A DNA stretch of 64,000 bases, from positions 1-64,000 of the forward strand of contig NZ_JAOART010000135.1 of assembly GCF_025210435.1 (NCBI RefSeq), in the 5' to 3' direction. How positions within the stretch are numbered: the stretch's first letter is position 1; each line of letters opens with the position of its first letter. The notes beneath the pieces were generated by a model that did no database searches, had not been told where the DNA came from, and saw nothing but the letters and a program-made list of their open reading frames with translations. The position numbers and the translations under genes are program-made. The DNA comes from Anaeromicrobium sp. GTDB lineage: Bacteria; Bacillota; Clostridia; Peptostreptococcales; Thermotaleaceae. Shown here one piece after another: positions 63,412 through 64,000 of this stretch.

Positions 63412-64000
63412 GAAATGTAGTACATATAATGGGTGTACCTATTGACAAGGGATCTTTAGTAGATGCTACTAATAGGATAAAAGAACTTTTAGATAAGGAT
63501 GGGTGTAGTCAAGTTGTTACTCCAAATACGGAAATAGTCATGGTGGCTCAAGAAGATAAGGACTTATTAAAGATTATAAAAGAAGCTGATTTAGTAATAC
63601 CTGATGGAATAGGTCTTGTCTATGCTTCAAAAATAAAGAAAAAGGGTTTGACCCAGAGGGTGACAGGGGTAGACCTTATGGCACAAATATTAAAGTATTG
63701 TAATGAAGAAGAAAAAAGTATATACTTGTTTGGTGGTAAGCCTAATGTGGCTAATATGGCTGCTGAAAATATATTGAAAAAATTTCCAAACATAAAGATA
63801 GCTGGAACCCAGGATGGATATTATAAAATTCAGGATGAAGAAAAAATAATAGATAGAATAAATGAGATAAAACCAGATGTACTATTCACAGCTTTAGGAG
63901 CTCCAAGACAGGAAAAATTAATATATAAGTACAAAGACATTTTAAAGGTAAAGTTGGCCGCTGGTGTAGGCGGTAGTGTTGATATATGGGCAGGAACTGC
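63408..64000 (+). CDS. WecG/TagA/CpsF-family glycosyltransferase (3' end outside window)
   Basis: The first 197 residues are present. Motifs are IMGVPIDKG, the substrate region VVTPNTEIVMVAQED, IPDGIGLVYASK with the conserved catalytic Asp, RVTGVDLMAQIL, SIYLFGGKPNVA, ALGAPRQEKLI and the final GVGGSVDIWAG. TagA transfers N-acetylmannosamine to an undecaprenyl-linked GlcNAc, starting the linkage unit of teichoic or secondary wall polymers. AAAGGAG lies 8 bp upstream and the ATG overlaps the csaB stop. The C-terminal tail is cut by the window end. Confidence 0.94.
   Translation, partial: MRNVVHIMGVPIDKGSLVDATNRIKELLDKDGCSQVVTPNTEIVMVAQEDKDLLKIIKEADLVIPDGIGLVYASKIKKKGLTQRVTGVDLMAQILKYCNEEEKSIYLFGGKPNVANMAAENILKKFPNIKIAGTQDGYYKIQDEEKIIDRINEIKPDVLFTALGAPRQEKLIYKYKDILKVKLAAGVGGSVDIWAGT

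Overview
The window is AT-rich DNA from a low-GC Gram-positive anaerobe of class Clostridia. This rests on AGGAGG-type ribosome binding sites, frequent GTG and TTG starts, the alr-ndoAI-ndoA toxin-antitoxin order shared with Bacillus, AddAB rather than RecBCD, an isoleucine T-box, a NuoEF-type ferredoxin-linked complex, a probable Spo0A box, and a csaB/tagA cell-wall polymer cluster. No rRNA, plasmid or prophage module is visible. Genus cannot be fixed from the sequence alone.

Region by region. (1) 1-1700: the 3' end of an IS3-type element abuts a decapitated esterase gene. Then come tRNA-Ala(GGC) on the minus strand and a flavodoxin behind a perfect Fur box. (2) 1.7-6.3 kb: a dhaL-dhaK-lsrF-DUF1097-VOC operon followed by a SorC/LsrR-type regulator, with a palindrome inside the operon promoter. 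(3) 6.6-11.5 kb: three overlapping or nearly overlapping genes that look like a 'taken apart' AddAB: a UvrD-like protein with decayed helicase motifs, an intact UvrD-like helicase, and a stand-alone Fe-S RecB-type nuclease. (4) 11.5-15.6 kb: an ABC exporter, ComFB-like protein, ArsR regulator, Nudix hydrolase and a ferritin-like protein. (5) 15.6-25.2 kb: a sensor kinase with an extracytoplasmic solute-binding domain, an NtrC-type activator, a sigma-54 promoter, a TAXI-type TRAP receptor and permease, and an orphan histidine kinase behind a Spo0A-box-like site. (6) 25.3-31.0 kb: a NuoE/NuoF/NuoG-GltD complex, probably a flavin-based transhydrogenase. (7) 31.5-44.8 kb: gpmI, a PcrA/UvrD-like helicase, addB, an alanine/glycine symporter and addA. 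(8) 44.8-52.9 kb: queG, gdhA, psd, T-box-ilvD, mgtE behind a long leader, and a coiled-coil protein. (9) 53.3-64 kb: acpS, nnrD, a LolA-like lipoprotein, alr, ndoAI-ndoA, a small secreted protein, murJ, a DUF5693 membrane protein, csaB and the start of a TagA/WecG glycosyltransferase, mostly envelope biogenesis.

The most striking non-coding signal is a family of four ~238-bp intergenic repeats (6347, 20132, 35532, 52910) plus one short inverted fragment (47391-47440). All four full copies are in the same orientation and share 9-bp terminal inverted repeats. They start within about 20 bp downstream of a terminator-like hairpin. They fold into a long hairpin whose arms change together between copies (GCCTAC/GTAGGC versus GCCTAT/ATAGGC, and a wholly different but still complementary long arm in the 20132 copy), which points to a structured RNA or a structure-selected mobile element. 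Two of the copies end exactly 58 nt upstream of AddB-type genes.

The best protein-level candidate for an undescribed system is the pseudo-helicase/helicase/nuclease trio at 6644-11461. Calls come from reading motifs by eye; no database search was possible.
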